The translations under genes were made by a program, and so were the position numbers. A stretch of 64,000 bases of DNA from Hymenopus coronatus (taxonomy: Eukaryota > Arthropoda > Insecta > Mantodea > Hymenopodidae), in assembly GCA_030762935.1 (NCBI GenBank), contig CM060881.1:97948001-98012000 (forward strand). Direction: 5' to 3'. Positions 11,786-23,311 of this stretch are shown piece by piece. How positions within the stretch are numbered: position 1 is the stretch's first letter; each line of letters starts with the position of its first letter. The notes under the pieces were generated by a model. It saw only the letters and a program-made list of their open reading frames with translations, ran no database searches and was not told the DNA's origin.

Positions 11786-12449
11786 TCTTTTGTATGGCTA
11801 GAACAACAACAACAAGGACAATGTTTATATCACTTTTATCGGCTGACCTCTCACTGCATACTGTTTGTACATCGCCACTTAAGGACGTACCTACTTAACC
11901 AATCAGGGGAAAAGGAAAGGAATTGTCGATGAAGTTTACATCTAAACGGGACAAGCTTATAAGAAACAAAGAATAGGTCTGAATTATACTCCTACGACGA
12001 AGTGATGTGGTTAGTGTTTTTATAAATCCCAAAGTAAATAGTCTGTTGCTGTTGCTGGCATTTCTTCCGAGCCAAGTTAGTGGACAGGCTTCTCAGTTTA
12101 AAACATGAAATAGCAGTGGGCAGTCCCTGTAGCGTGACAAGAAAACGGCGTAAAGAAAAGGCAGTAGTCAATTTGAAAATCGTGGTACTTCCCTTACATT
12201 TGAACCAAGGCGTGCTGACTGTTTCCTAGAACAGAAATCGCGTGAGGACGTGCGAACACGTCATGAGTGGCGGTCGAGAGATAACATTTTATGAGCTGTT
12301 TTCTTTTTAGGATTTACCACAGGTGTTCTTGCAAACGGATCAATTCTAACAGGTCTTTTGTTGCACCTAAGCCACTACTTTCAGGACACGGTTGAGAATC
12401 ATTGGTTTTCGTTTTAACACACCTTAATTTACATTATCGACACTAGCAG
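11786..12449. other. Unassigned
   Basis: No recognisable gene or repeat. Two CGTG-rich patches occur near 12240-12270. Confidence 0.4.
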
Positions 12450-13290
12450 CCGTTTTACGTTCTCTACCAATAGTATGCACGTACATAGTAGATAAAGAGG
12501 TATTGTAGTCCACCAAAAATTTGATTTCACCGGAAGTACATGTCCCGAGCACCCCTGAATAAAAAGGTATTTTTTGAAAAATGTCCGCGCGCGCTCGTGT
12601 ACGTGTGTGTCTAACTGAAACAATTGAATAATACATTTAATATTTAAATGTGGTATATTCCAAGGATCTAGGAAAATTCCCCCACCCCAAATTACAAGAT
12701 TTTTCGAAATGTTTTATTTTCCCAAAAATGGCTATAACGAGTTTCATTAAAATTATATTTAAGGCACTTAAATGGCAAATACAATCGGTATATTGACTTT
12801 GTTGGGAATAGCATCTGAAGTCCTCTTCATTTCGAATGACTTTTGCGTAACTGGTAAGCAAAAGAGATATACAAAAAATTACTACACAAAAGCATAGATC
12901 TCGTTAAAACACACTATGTCATATACATTTTTGTTTTGTAGACCTAGCCATTTCCGAGATATTTCTTGTTATTGGTTTTAAAATGTTCGCGAGGAATTAA
13001 CTGGATCTTTTGTGAGAGATGTTTTGAGTAAAATAACCAGAAGTGTCCATAATTCGATTTAAAAATCTTTCGAAATTGAGTTGTTTATTACACTACTAGT
13101 ATTATTTTATAAATATACAATTTCCATTTTTCTCAAATGGGTCATGCAAAGATAAGATAGGAGGAACAAAGTAATAAAAACTATAATGCTAATGTTCATC
13201 TCGATTAGCACGAAGCAGGTAGAATATTGCAAAATTAATTTGTAGCAGAACAAGTAGAGAAGTTCTAAAAATGGAGCACATCTGATTGCT
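12450..13290 (-). mobile_element. Family H copy
   Basis: It contains the family blocks in reverse: ATAGTATGCACGTACATAGTA, GATTTCACCGGAAGTACATG, GTGTGTGTCTAACTGA at the microsatellite site, TTCCAAGGATCTAGG and CTCGATTAGCACGAAG. It ends near GGAGCACATCTGA. A short duplicate of the family 3' block follows at about 13318-13375. Confidence 0.7.
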
Positions 13291-13599
13291 TTCTATACCA
13301 CTGATTTATATTCTATCCATTTGCATTCCATCCAAAAATTCGGCATCGAGGTTCCATCTGAAATATAGTAACCAGGAATATTAATTGATGGAAAACTCAG
13401 AACGCTGGTCTTCAACTTCATCATTGCCTTCCTCGGACGATGTTATTTGTGAGAAATAATAAGGATGGTTGCAAGCAAATGTTACGTATTGAAACGTTAT
13501 GTTTCCTAGTATCCACCATACAACTAAAAATATTGAAACCCCACCGTGATGTTCTAGAAATCAAAATCTGTAACTACCAATGAAAAGAACAAATCCTCT

Positions 13600-13820
13600 A
13601 TTACCAAATGAGACGAGAAACAGTTGCTAAATTCAGACTAACTACAGGACATGACTGCCTAGCCAAACATCTGCACCACATTGGCATACTCCAGAAACCA
13701 AACTATATACTCTGCAACCAGGGCACCGTGGACTCCAACCACCTCAACAGCTGCTCCTGTTTGACAATTACCGCACTTGCCGATAAATACTGGAAGGGGC
13801 GAGAGAAATTATGGCTGTAA
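13600..13820 (+). pseudogene. LINE reverse-transcriptase C-terminal tail
   Basis: About 70 codons encode the conserved tail found downstream of the reverse transcriptase domain in many insect non-LTR retrotransposons: RRETVAKFRLTTGHDCLAKH, then HHIGILQKPNYILC and DSNHLNSC, then KYW. This is the CxxC...H...C zinc-knuckle-like tail. No reverse transcriptase core lies upstream, so the copy is 5'-truncated. The frame stops at 13818-13820 and the following A+T-rich DNA is probably the remains of the 3' UTR. Clade assignment is not possible from the tail alone. Confidence 0.7.
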
Positions 13821-14072
13821 CTCCACAGTGAAAAAGCTTTCTAATACTATTGAATATACATCGTATAATCTCTTTTATTTGTAACTGAGAAATTCGTTTG
13901 TCTATTTCTGAATGTACATGAGTCTGAATTTATGCTATTTGTAAGTATTGTTGCCATAGTTATAATTAACTATGCATTAAATAAAACATAACTGTATCAT
14001 AGATAGCTATTAAGAAGTATAATTTTAAAAGAACACAAGTTAGAATTCTGCTATCTGGGATAGTATTGTGCA

Positions 14073-14336
14073 ATGTCGGAACTTGAGACGGGAAACCAAG
14101 ATGGCGCAACTGAGCCTTGCCGTTTATGCAGCCATCGTAACTTATGAATGGAGCATGTAATTTTAACAGCCCGAGCGCGGTCAAATTCGAAGCGATATCT
14201 GCTGACTGGAATGAAAAACCTTGCTTGCATTATTGACGTTCCAAGCGATGTGGTTCATTCAAAGCTAAAGTCTTTTAGGCAAAATATAGCAAAGGCCGAA
14301 AACTTTTTGGTATATAATGATGATCAATTGTTTTAA
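14073..14336 (+). pseudogene. Possible decayed zinc-finger-associated (ZAD-like) fragment
   Basis: An ATG at 14073 opens a frame whose codons 16-19 read CRLC, the first half of the ZAD metal-binding pattern of insect zinc-finger proteins. A TGA stop follows at 14145-14147, and the same frame then stays open for 62 codons to 14336. The distal part (VPSDVVHSKLKSFRQN ... AENF) loosely follows the second half of a ZAD domain, but the expected second cysteine pair is absent. It could be a decayed gene fragment or chance. No C2H2 finger follows. Confidence 0.25.
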
Positions 14337-15339
14337 TTCAGACCAAGGCAATATGTTTTTTTTTTATTAATTCATAACATTATGATAGTAATTAATTTTT
14401 AATTCGTTCCTATTTGGAGATAGTTCGCTATTTCTGTTATTTCCCTTTGGATATGATACTGTGCAAGGAAGGCTTGTTTGTTTATTTATTAATATTATGA
14501 TGTTTAGTCATGTTTATGGTCATAAAGATTTGATAATACACCGTCATTATTTCAGGGTTCATAAACACTTGGTTATTTTTTGTAAACGTAGACTCATTAA
14601 TTAATGCGTGTCTTTATGTAAAATGCATCTTTGGTATAATCAGTAGTGAAATGTATAACTTATACTATGGGTTAACCTAATAACTTGTATTTATGCTCCT
14701 TACTTAGGAATAATATGTACGTTAAGCAAAAAATTGCTTGATTGCCCGTTTCTCAGAAAATTGTACAGAATTTCTATCTGTAACTGAGTTATGTGTAAAA
14801 CAGAAAGTCCAATCAGTAAACAGATGACAAAGTCAACGGATAAAGCTTGCCCTCTCTAAAAGAAGCGAACTTCGGAAGGGGTCACAGTCGAGCATACATG
14901 AACCGAACACATAACATGTATTGTACACCAATGTATAAATGTTTAGTAAATGGAGAAAGCAGTTAGCTTGAAGTTGAAGAAGTGAAGGTAATTAAGTCCT
15001 GGAAAAATCGGCAAGCAAGAATTCAATTAAACTCAAAAATCAATTGCTGGTAAACCAACTTGTTTTGAAATCTAAAGATTGTTGAAAACTCGGCGGTGTC
15101 CCATTTCTGATAATTAGCAAAGGAAAGAATTCTTAGGATTGAGCAGTCAAAGATAATGAAGGGTGTGTCTCAGATGCTAATATGAAGTGTACAATCTAAT
15201 AATAGAACTATGGTGTAGTAGCCGCTAGTAGTCGGAAATCAACACTTTTAAAATATGGACAGATTTGGGCACTAACTTTCCGTTTTTACGCTCAAAATCC
15301 CTCTTCTTAAAGTTACTGCAAGTAAAAAAGTGTTTTTGT
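14337..15339. other. Unassigned A+T-rich DNA
   Basis: No recognisable gene or named repeat. Confidence 0.5.
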
Positions 15340-15690
15340 AATCGGTGGCGCTAGGCTCATCACCCGTTTAGCGGTGATTAGTAAGGGATTCGCCGCAAGT
15401 TTGGCGAGTCATTGTAACTTAAATTCCTACTTTAATTCGGAATCAAAATTTCCCTGCAATGTAAAGCTCTTAATATTCTTTAAGCAGATTTAATACGGCG
15501 CAGCTATAAACAGTTGTGCTTCGCATTTCATTATTCATCTTAAAACAATCGACAACACGTTCCAAACGGATCAGTTTTTAAATATTATCATTAAATGTTA
15601 TTGCTGTTGCCCATTCTTGTCCCACCCACGCATACTCTGAGGAAAATAGAGCCTACCATTGGAGCAGCTAGCTGCAATATAAAAACTTCA
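15340..15690 (+). repeat. Dispersed repeat family F, copy 1
   Basis: It is homologous over about 350 bp to 17675-18020 in the same orientation. Shared blocks in order are CGCTAGGCTCA, TTCGCCG, TGTAAAGCT, ATTATTCA, ATTGCTGTTGC, GAGGAAA or GGAGAAA, and CCATTGGAGCAGC or CCACTGGAGCAGC. There is no coding signal. Confidence 0.7.
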
Positions 15691-15722
15691 GTTCCCAATA
15701 ATGTTATTGGGGACCTGAAGCA
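15685..15722. repeat. Imperfect hairpin
   Basis: AACTTCAGTTCCCAATAA and TTATTGGGGACCTGAAG form an inverted pair of about 16 bp with one offset, around TG. It lies at the end of family F copy 1. Confidence 0.7.
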
Positions 15723-16239
15723 TTTACTAAAGTGGTTGTTATAACCCCCTGTAATAATTTTATTCGAACATATATTTTCATTTTTATGGAACTTACGTTA
15801 ATGACATTTCTTTCTAATTATATTAAATGTTCTTTTTACTCATTTTTCGCTCTTGTAATCCTAAAAATTACCGGTGGTAGTGTCGAGGAAAAATAAACGA
15901 AGAACGCATTTCTTATTCCCTTTCCTTTCTGCCTTGTTATTTCTACGGCTTTAAAACAGATATTTTTGCTCTGCCGGAAATGTAATACAAGAACTTAATT
16001 GCTAAAGGTGTAATAATAATTGTGTGTTTTAACTTTCAGTGCGCTTTCCAGGGCTGCTAGAAACTACAAAATTAATTATTAAGTAAGCTGAAACATGTTG
16101 GATTTTCTCTTCACCCTTTTGATAAGGTCGTCCAATTTATTAAATTCATATGGTTTTCTATACCCATTCTTCAGCAAAATATCCTTTAAAAGGGTATTCT
16201 CGGCATAAATGGTAATTTTACATATTTCCTTTTAGATAC

Positions 16240-16805
16240 AAAGGAATAAGGGAATACATTAGGCTAAAGTGATAGTCAAAACTTTTTAAAACCTGTCTAT
16301 GTGATGCACTAAAATAGTGTTATTTTTGCTTGACATTAAGCAAGAAAAACGAATAACTACTTCCCATTTGTGCCAAATGTAAGCATTTTAAATTGAAGCT
16401 CAATAATAAGGAATATCTCAGAAATGCTTAACTTACAAATTATTATGATGATTATTATTATCATCATCATTATCGTTATTATTATTATTATTATTATTAT
16501 GTGACGAGATTCACATTTTGTGCGCGCTTGCTTTTGTCTAGCTCTTATAGTCTACCGTTTATGCAAAATTCATCCAGGACTTAAGAAGCTATTCCCAGAT
16601 AATTTAAGGTATATATTTTATTTGTCATGAATATGTCATGAGCAAATGGTATTTAATAAAGCTTGATAAGAGCCATTTGTGTTAAACGAACATTTTTTTT
16701 TAAAAAAAAATCTCTAAGAGTAGTATGAGGTGGTGGATTTTCTTGAAATTCTTCGTGTCGCATCCTTGGAACGTGCTGAATTTTAATATTAAGTTTGATA
16801 ATTAA
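16240..16805 (+). mobile_element. Family H copy, partial
   Basis: It starts at the AAATAAGGGAATACA-type block and runs through CAATAATAAGGAATATCTCAG, TTCCCAGATAATTTAAGG and TTCTTCGTGTCGCATCCTTGG in family order. It includes an ATT/ATC microsatellite at 16440-16500. Both family termini are missing or eroded. Confidence 0.65.
16440..16500. repeat. ATT/ATC microsatellite
   Basis: Interrupted trinucleotide repeats of the ATT and ATC type, embedded in a family H copy. Confidence 0.9.
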
Positions 16806-17519
16806 GCGTCTTTTCATTTTTTATTTATCTGGTAAAGACATGAGCCTTTATCTAAAAATGCTTTATTACTATTATTAATATTATTCAATATATTACAAAA
16901 CCTGCAGTTTTGGCATGAAATTATTGGTTGGTATACACTACTTCCCCGCTTACTATAGGAGAGAATTGTAGCGAACATTAAAAAGAATCTCTTGTTCTCC
17001 ATGCACTTGCGATAGAAAATAATTCAGAACTTCACATATACAGCTGACAAGGCAAAGTGGTACCGTAATTATTTTCGCATTAAATAAATCATTATTTTAT
17101 AGAGAAAGAATGGAGAAATAGGGAAATCATTCCATTTATCGATACATAGCGTAAAAAGCATGGGTTATTATTTTAATTCTAGGGTCATTAGGGAGGAAAG
17201 TTAATTATTGAGGGAAAGTATTAGCTCGGTATTACAACAGACAGGTAATTACTTGTTTTTGGAAATTCAAAAAAACTATTGGTTGCCAATACCTATGGAA
17301 ATCTAAAGGACGCTTAAAATGCGCGTAGATAAAGTCTGGGAATTAGAAAGTACGAGTAATTAGAATTTACTTAACGTTTGGCAATATAGATCTTAGAAAC
17401 TTTCATGTGGTAGTTATACATATGTATGCGGGACGTAGGTTAAATAAAAGATGTGTATTTCGAACACTTGTTACTTCTATTACGTGTTCTGTTTCTTACT
17501 TTTTTTGCTGTTTGATTCT

Positions 17520-17645
17520 AACACACACACACACACACATACACATTTACAAGAACACAAATACCCATGCCTAAAACGGGATTCCAACCCAAGATCTCCT
17601 AGACACTTCAGCGAGCGGTCATGGTGATCGGCTATCTTTGTCTTA
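17520..17645 (-). mobile_element. SINE-like family C, diverged copy
   Basis: Read on the minus strand, a tRNA-like head (GCCGATCACCATGACCGCTC, then GGGTTGGAATCC as B-box) is followed by ATGGGTATTTGTG and a CA/GT microsatellite. It matches the better copies at 18395-18530 and 57835-58070. Confidence 0.6.
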
Positions 17646-17674
17646 TACTTGTTACAAGTGAGTGCTTGATTACC

Positions 17675-18020
17675 CGCTAGGCTCAGCGCTCTCTTAGTAA
17701 TAATCGCAAGGGTATTCGCCGATTAGCAAGTCTCTGCAAGCTACCTTGTGACTTTTAATATCGAAAAATTTGCCTAAACCGTAAAGCTATTCAGACTTCG
17801 GAAGTTCACAAATTTAATTCAACTCAGTTACAATTTCCCGTGCTTAGATTCGTACATAGTTTATTAATTATTCACCTTAAAGAAACCGACAAAATCGTCC
17901 CATTAGCCTCCATTAAATATTCTTGGACATTTAATTGCTGTTGCGTATTCTCGCCCCACTCAGGCATACCCTTGGAGAAAGGTCTCAACGCTTACCACTG
18001 GAGCAGCCAACAACAGAAGT
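17675..18020 (+). repeat. Dispersed repeat family F, copy 2
   Basis: Matches 15340-15690 along its length (see that entry). It lies 2.3 kb downstream in the same orientation, suggesting a local duplication or a dispersed family with two members here. Confidence 0.7.
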
Positions 18021-18207
18021 GAGGGGAACAACATGTAAGTTCAAAAACCTCTTTCTAACGAAACTTACCGCAAAATGTTAGTTACTAAAGAGATTTATCA
18101 AAAGATCGCCCACAAAGAAATTGCCTGTAAATGTGAATTTAAAAGTTGTGAATCAAATTGAAAGGAATGCATGCTTAATACCCGGGCAGCACTGTCTTTG
18201 TCCCCGA

Positions 18208-18300
18208 ATGTAGCTAAGTGGTCACATGAACAGTAGATCTGACGTTCAAATCCTCATTTACTCAGGCTTTTTCTGGGCATTCTTCTCTTTTCTCAAATGG
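18208..18300 (+). mobile_element. tRNA-like SINE head
   Basis: GTAGCTAAGTGGTCACATGA is A-box-like and CGTTCAAATCCTC is B-box-like, about 30 bp apart, followed by unrelated sequence. It does not fold as a canonical tRNA. Only one copy is present. Confidence 0.4.
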
Positions 18301-18394
18301 CAGGAGAGTATACCCTTTTTCTGTGCTGTATTTCCCTTTCTTTCTTTTCCTTTCCTAACATTTTGTTTTTTGATTACCGTTTAATTTTTGCATC

Positions 18395-18530
18395 TAATGC
18401 ACTCACGTTATACATTTACAATCACACAAACATTCATGCTCAAGGCGGGCCTGGAACCCACGATCCCTTGCGCCTCGAAGCACCAAAACGAGGCACTTAA
18501 GCGAGCGCGGCCACGGGGACCGGCCCCTAA
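18395..18530 (-). mobile_element. SINE-like family C copy
   Basis: On the minus strand it starts GGGGCCGGTCCCCGTGGCCG, has the B-box-like GGTTCCAGGCCC and continues into the CATGAATGTTTGTGTG body. It shares order and strand with 57835-58070. Confidence 0.7.
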
Positions 18531-19390
18531 ACTTAGATGGAACTTTTTCCCCCTAATCCCTTTCCCAAATATCATTTCATTGCCTGTAGTGTGGTATTAA
18601 GCAAGAGCGGTTAAACACTATTAAAAATTCATCATGTGCATGAAGGTTGCATTGAAAAGATTGGTGTAGGCCAGCGCAGCTTCATATGCTTCATATGGAG
18701 GCATATCTATACATCCGCTTCATATTGATGCTGCTTTTGAAGTACTGCGGATTTGAACATTTTAAAGATCTTGCGGTTCATATTGTAAAATGCTTTTAAC
18801 CTTCTTATCCCACGTGATTCCTATCATAAGAATTTCAGCTAGAAGTTACGGCATGAGATGTCGAGGATTTTGACACAATGTCATTAGTATAAAACAACTG
18901 CGCGATGTTGGGTAAACGATAAGCGCACGAAAATGAGTGTATGGAAAATCCCATACCTAAAGCTGTAAAAGACCTGTACTTCTAAACATTCATCTCTCAT
19001 TTTACTGCAATAATTGTTTTTCAATGCTTGGTTTCTAACACTAGCAAAATCATGTCAGCATAAAAGCAAATTCGATTGGAATTTTCCCATGTCGAATTGA
19101 ACAACCTAGGCAGTCGTAGCAAAAACGCTCACATCGATTGATAGAAAATCTTTCCAAATTTCTAAGTGTTTCACAAATGTGTCATGATTATTTACCAATG
19201 TTGAAAACACCTTCCCGCCACAGGTCTCCCACATCCCACGGTCGATACCAGCGAGCGAGTGCATGCGAGATTCTCCCTCAGACGTGTAGCAAGGGTTCAC
19301 AAACACAATCATGGACATTAATCCCGGGTGATCAAATGTATTCGTCTTTTATCATAACAGAATTTGAAAATATGACGTCAATGCTTGTAG
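18531..19390. other. Unassigned
   Basis: No gene or named repeat is recognised. An open stretch at 19138-19455 on the + strand has no recognisable motif and overlaps the 105-bp repeat array. Confidence 0.4.
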
Positions 19391-19565
19391 AATGGCCTTC
19401 TAGGACTCGATCTAGCAGCCAATCCAAAACTAATGCCTACCAGAACATTGTTTAGTGGACGTTAAAGAATAAAAGGCCGTCTAAGTGCTAGTCAGCGGGC
19501 TCTTCTAGGACTCGATCTAGTGGACAAGACAAAACTAATGCCTACCAGAGCATTACCTATTGTCG
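19391..19565 (+). repeat. 105-bp direct repeat, units 1-2
   Basis: CTTCTAGGACTCGATCTAG recurs at 19397 and 19502 (period 105). It is followed each time by AAAACTAATGCCTACCAGA and GCATT/ACATT, with GTGGACGTTAAAGAATA and GTCTAAGTGCTA between the units. A third unit lies at 20075-20195, beyond an inserted element. Confidence 0.85.
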
Positions 19566-20072
19566 GTGAGAAATTTACTTGTGATTGGCACTTACGGGGT
19601 ATGTCGTCTGCTGGTAGGGGCTCGTCGGGTTGCTGACCAATCATAGTGTAAGAATGCATAACCTAAGACCTTATGTCATCAGCGTTACAACACCTACATT
19701 CTCTGAAAAGTTCGGTAAATATTTACATTTATAGCCGCTACTTCCTTATATATACACTACTTTTTATTTGTTCTCATCCTGGAACTGTGCTTCCAATGCC
19801 TTACAGACCTGATAAACGAGTTGAGGTTAGGTTAGTCGAAATAATAATACTTTTACGTATAGTGAAGTACAGCACCCAATGTTGACAGGAATGGATGAAG
19901 TAACTAGTGAGAATTGGGGAAAAGTAGTTAGAAAATGCATGGAAAGAAGGTATTTTTGAGGAAGCAATACAACTTGTGGCGCTGCAGACGGACAACGAGC
20001 AAATATGGCAACAGCCTACCGAGATAGCCACGTGTCAGCAGGAATGTCAATCACAAGGTAATTTCTCACTAA
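19562..20072. mobile_element. Inverted-repeat DNA element splitting the 105-bp array
   Basis: GTGAGAAATTTACTTGTGAT at the left is matched in reverse complement by ATCACAAGGTAATTTCTCAC at the right, giving inverted ends of about 24 bp. The array sequence resumes directly after it, and CTA occurs on both sides as a possible 3-bp target duplication, a size seen in PIF/Harbinger-type elements. A short frame near 19890-19940 (EVTSENWGKVVRK) faintly resembles the C-terminus of some DDE transposases; this is weak. Confidence 0.6.
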
Positions 20073-20200
20073 TACTAGTGGACGTTAAAGAATAGGTCGT
20101 CTAAGTGCTACTCAGCGGGCCCTTCTAGGACTCCATCTAGCGGCCAAAACAAAACTGATGCATAACGGAGCATTACCAAGTGGACGTTGAAAACGTCCAT
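20073..20200 (+). repeat. 105-bp direct repeat, unit 3
   Basis: It resumes at AGTGGACGTTAAAGAATAGG and includes CCTTCTAGGACTCCATCTAG and the GAGCATTACC end. With units 1-2 it forms one array interrupted by the element at 19562-20072. Confidence 0.85.
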
Positions 20201-20829
20201 AATTGTCGGTATTTGCGTACAACATAATCAGTGCATGCAAACTCGTCAATTTCTTGCGGTGGAATGGAGTACACGACCGAATATTTCATTTTCGTGATTG
20301 TAAGTTACTTTCGATCTGGTTCGCCTGCGATGCTATAAGTAAAAAAACACTACAAAAAATCGATCTGGTAGTTGAAAGGTTCAAGGAACGCTTCATTACG
20401 ATCCTGCCCGCTGCATACACCTATTTATTTGTTTATTTATTTTTGCGCTTTCTCTGAATTTCAACCGTTTTCGCGGCAACGCCATGTAAAAAGCATTTAT
20501 AGTTGATTAACGTTGATATAATAATTACCTATATAAACCAAAATACAGAGGACAGAAATGGTCGTACGAGACAAATAGTAGGCTCAAGAGTTGCGTCGTA
20601 TTCAAAAGGGCATCCATTTGTAGAATAGCTCACATTCAGCGAGAGGCACTGGTAGCATCCATGGTAGCTCTTAGAAGTGACTTACGTTCAAGTACAAAAG
20701 GCGCTGATTTATCCATGCCGGACTCTCCTGCTCCCAACTACCACTTTACGCCCTCTTCGGCAGTTGCTCAGTACTATTCGACTATGATATCCTATATAAT
20801 AATGACGGCACTCTAAATGTACAAGTATG
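20201..20829. other. Unassigned
   Basis: No recognisable gene or repeat. A short open stretch at 20203-20457 has no motif. Confidence 0.4.
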
Positions 20830-21420
20830 CATACAAAAATTTTAAATATATGCAATTTTTACAAAATGGTTTAAACCACTTTTGGGAAAATGGAAAAAAT
20901 TCTCCATTTAAAGTATCATTTGGAGAGAGGGTTTCTTTGAAATGTTCCCGTCATACATGTATCTACTTAAAAGATGCGTTGGGATTATAAATTAATTTTT
21001 TTCTTTTTTCCTGTCTTTTTTAAATACAATTACCTCAAAATAATTTCTGTGTATCGAAGTTTTGGATAGAATACAAACTTCCCCTACTAAGTAGATGATG
21101 GTGGAGAAAATAAAATGAACAATAAAAATTAAAGTAGGTAATATTTAGTGTGGAATAATTTGAAATGGCGAGGAAATGTTAAAAGGATACTCAAAAGTAG
21201 CACCTTCTTATATTTTTTTCACTAATAATTACAAGTTTTGAAATATATGTTTAGGAAGTACATAGCGGAAGGACAAAATTATATATAACGGATTTTTTGG
21301 TTTTTGAGTTATGCTGCTCACAGACACGCACACACACACCTACAAGGACTTTTTTTTAACTGCTTTTCTTGGGTTCAGGGGACTTCATAACATATTATAT
21401 TTCCAGTAAAATCCTGACTT
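20830..21420 (+). mobile_element. Family H copy, 3' part, degraded
   Basis: The GGTTTAAACCACTTTTGGGAA-type block is followed by TTTTTGAGTTATGCTGCTCACA, a short CA tract at 21322-21340, and TTCAGGGGACTTCATAAC and ATATTTCCAGTAAAATC in family order. Confidence 0.6.
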
Positions 21421-22504
21421 GATAAATAGGTTGATAAGCGATACTTGCCTATATTTATCTAATATGTATGTGAATATTTGTAACGTATTGTTTTTAAAAT
21501 ATGGCTTTTAATTTTAAAGAAGAATTATACATTATTAGACAGTATACAATTATATTATATTCTGTATAACTTCTATCAGCCGTGTGAGACAAAAGTTTCG
21601 GCATGGACGAAAGAAAAATTTGGCCGCATTTAGTATTGTTCAGGTTTGAGGGAACTATTCGCACAGGCCACCTAGTTAAACATTAACCTGGGTGAAAACT
21701 TCGTGTGAGTAGCCACACACTTTAACTGAAAAACCGAGGACTCGTGCTGGGAAAATTAAAGTTGTATGCAAATGGAGTATGTGTGTTTCCAAAGCGTTAT
21801 TTTGAGAAGAGTGTGAACGAATAAATATTCATGTAAATGAACTAGCTGCTTTTGGTGGCAGCGGTGGGTTTAAACGATTACATTGTTACAGCCCCAATTT
21901 ACGATATGCATAACGAAATCACTGCCATGCCCAACAACAGCAGTGACGCGCGCTGAAACAAAACCATAAAATATAACCACTCTTTGTGTCAACCTCGTGT
22001 TTAACAGCAATGAGATTTTTTATTTTTATTTGCAGCTCACATTTAACATGCTCTGAGCATTTTAAATACGCAATTCCCTCTAATTACATGCCATTTGTTT
22101 TACAGCATTACGTTTATTAAACCATTTTTTATCTTAGATTTTTCAGTAGATGTAATCTCTGTAGAATCAGTCGAGGCAGATACGATAACCTTTATATACG
22201 TTGCTTCGTGTTGCTTTTTTAGGAGTTAGAAAAGCGTGTTTGTTATAACACAAATATGCACTTACCTTAAATGCAAAAAGAAATCAACATTCACACTACT
22301 TTCTCCACTCGTTTTTATTTTAATATAGCTCATACAACTATTGTTGCACAACCTTATGTTTCTGTCTGCTTCTTTTATAAGTTAAACATTTAAAGAATTA
22401 CGTTTTTGACAGATTTTGTAATAGATACACATGAAATGCTGGAAACCAAACCCATAGTCAGATTTTAAATACGAGAAGCTGTTACTATAAAACAAAGTAC
22501 TGAC
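21421..22504. other. Unassigned A+T-rich DNA
   Basis: No gene or named repeat is recognised in this stretch. Confidence 0.45.
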
Positions 22505-22835
22505 GTTATTTTGTATATTTTAAAGAGATCTGCAATAATACGTTTGTGCCCATCTATTGTGGTTTTCCTGTTATGCAAAATTAAACATTTGTCACTTAAA
22601 TATCTTAAATATTTGGAATTTTAATCAAAATCGTTTGAGTCATTTTTGGGAAGATCAAGTAGTTCGAAAAATGTTCATCTAAAGTCTGGCGTGAGATGGG
22701 GAATTACATTTAAAAATCTTCGTATCCACCTGGTGTGGTATTTATCGGAATTTTCGTTTTTGAGTTATGCTGTTCACACGGACTCTCCCTCCCCCTCCCT
22801 TTCTCACACACGATTTACGTGTCACATACATATAT
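22505..22835 (+). mobile_element. Family H copy, middle part
   Basis: It runs from TTTTAAAGAGATCTGCA through TTTTAATCAAAATCGTTTGAG and ATCTTCGTATCCACC to TTTTTGAGTTATGCTGTTCAC, where it ends in a CT/CA-rich tract at the usual microsatellite site. Confidence 0.65.
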
Positions 22836-22924
22836 ACATAATTAGAAGAAAACAGCAATCATTGTGTTTATTTTTCTGCATGAAAATAAAAAAATAAAGT
22901 AAAAAATAAAATGGGAGTTTTATT

Positions 22925-23170
22925 TATGGGCGCTTTTTAACTGCCTCTCATCCTATACTGGGCGTGAAAGACCGCTTAATTTTGCTGAGAGACTTCTTTG
23001 TCAGGGTTAAGGTTCTTTTAGGTGTGTAATTCTACCACACGAGACCAGCGGCTTTACTTCCCTTCTGGTCACCCGAAAAAAGTCATCGTCCTCCGCCGGG
23101 TTTGAACACGCAACCTTGAGTATATAAAGTTAGTATGGTAACCACTACACCACCGAGGGTGACCAGCAGT
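22925..23170 (-). mobile_element. tRNA-headed SINE-like family E copy
   Basis: On the minus strand it starts TCACCCTCGGTGGTGTAGTG, has a B-box-like GTTCAAACCCGGCGGAGGAC block, then the GGAAGTAAAGCCGCTGGTC body and an end with TTTCACGCCCAGTATAGGAT. It matches 58661-58920 and 57695-58210. Confidence 0.8.
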
Positions 23171-23311
23171 AATAGCGAGAAAATCCGTGGGTCATTAATT
23201 GATGATAACCCAAGCGGTTATCCCTGAGATCCCTGTTCAACCTGAAAAACATAATCAACATGTTTAAAATGCTTTGACTTTTGCCTGAAGGTTCTGTAAC
23301 GTTAGCTTTTT

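Noticed and set aside
19391..20200. CRISPR-like spaced repeats
   Set aside because: The units are 105 bp direct repeats with continuous homology and no spacers, in an animal genome.
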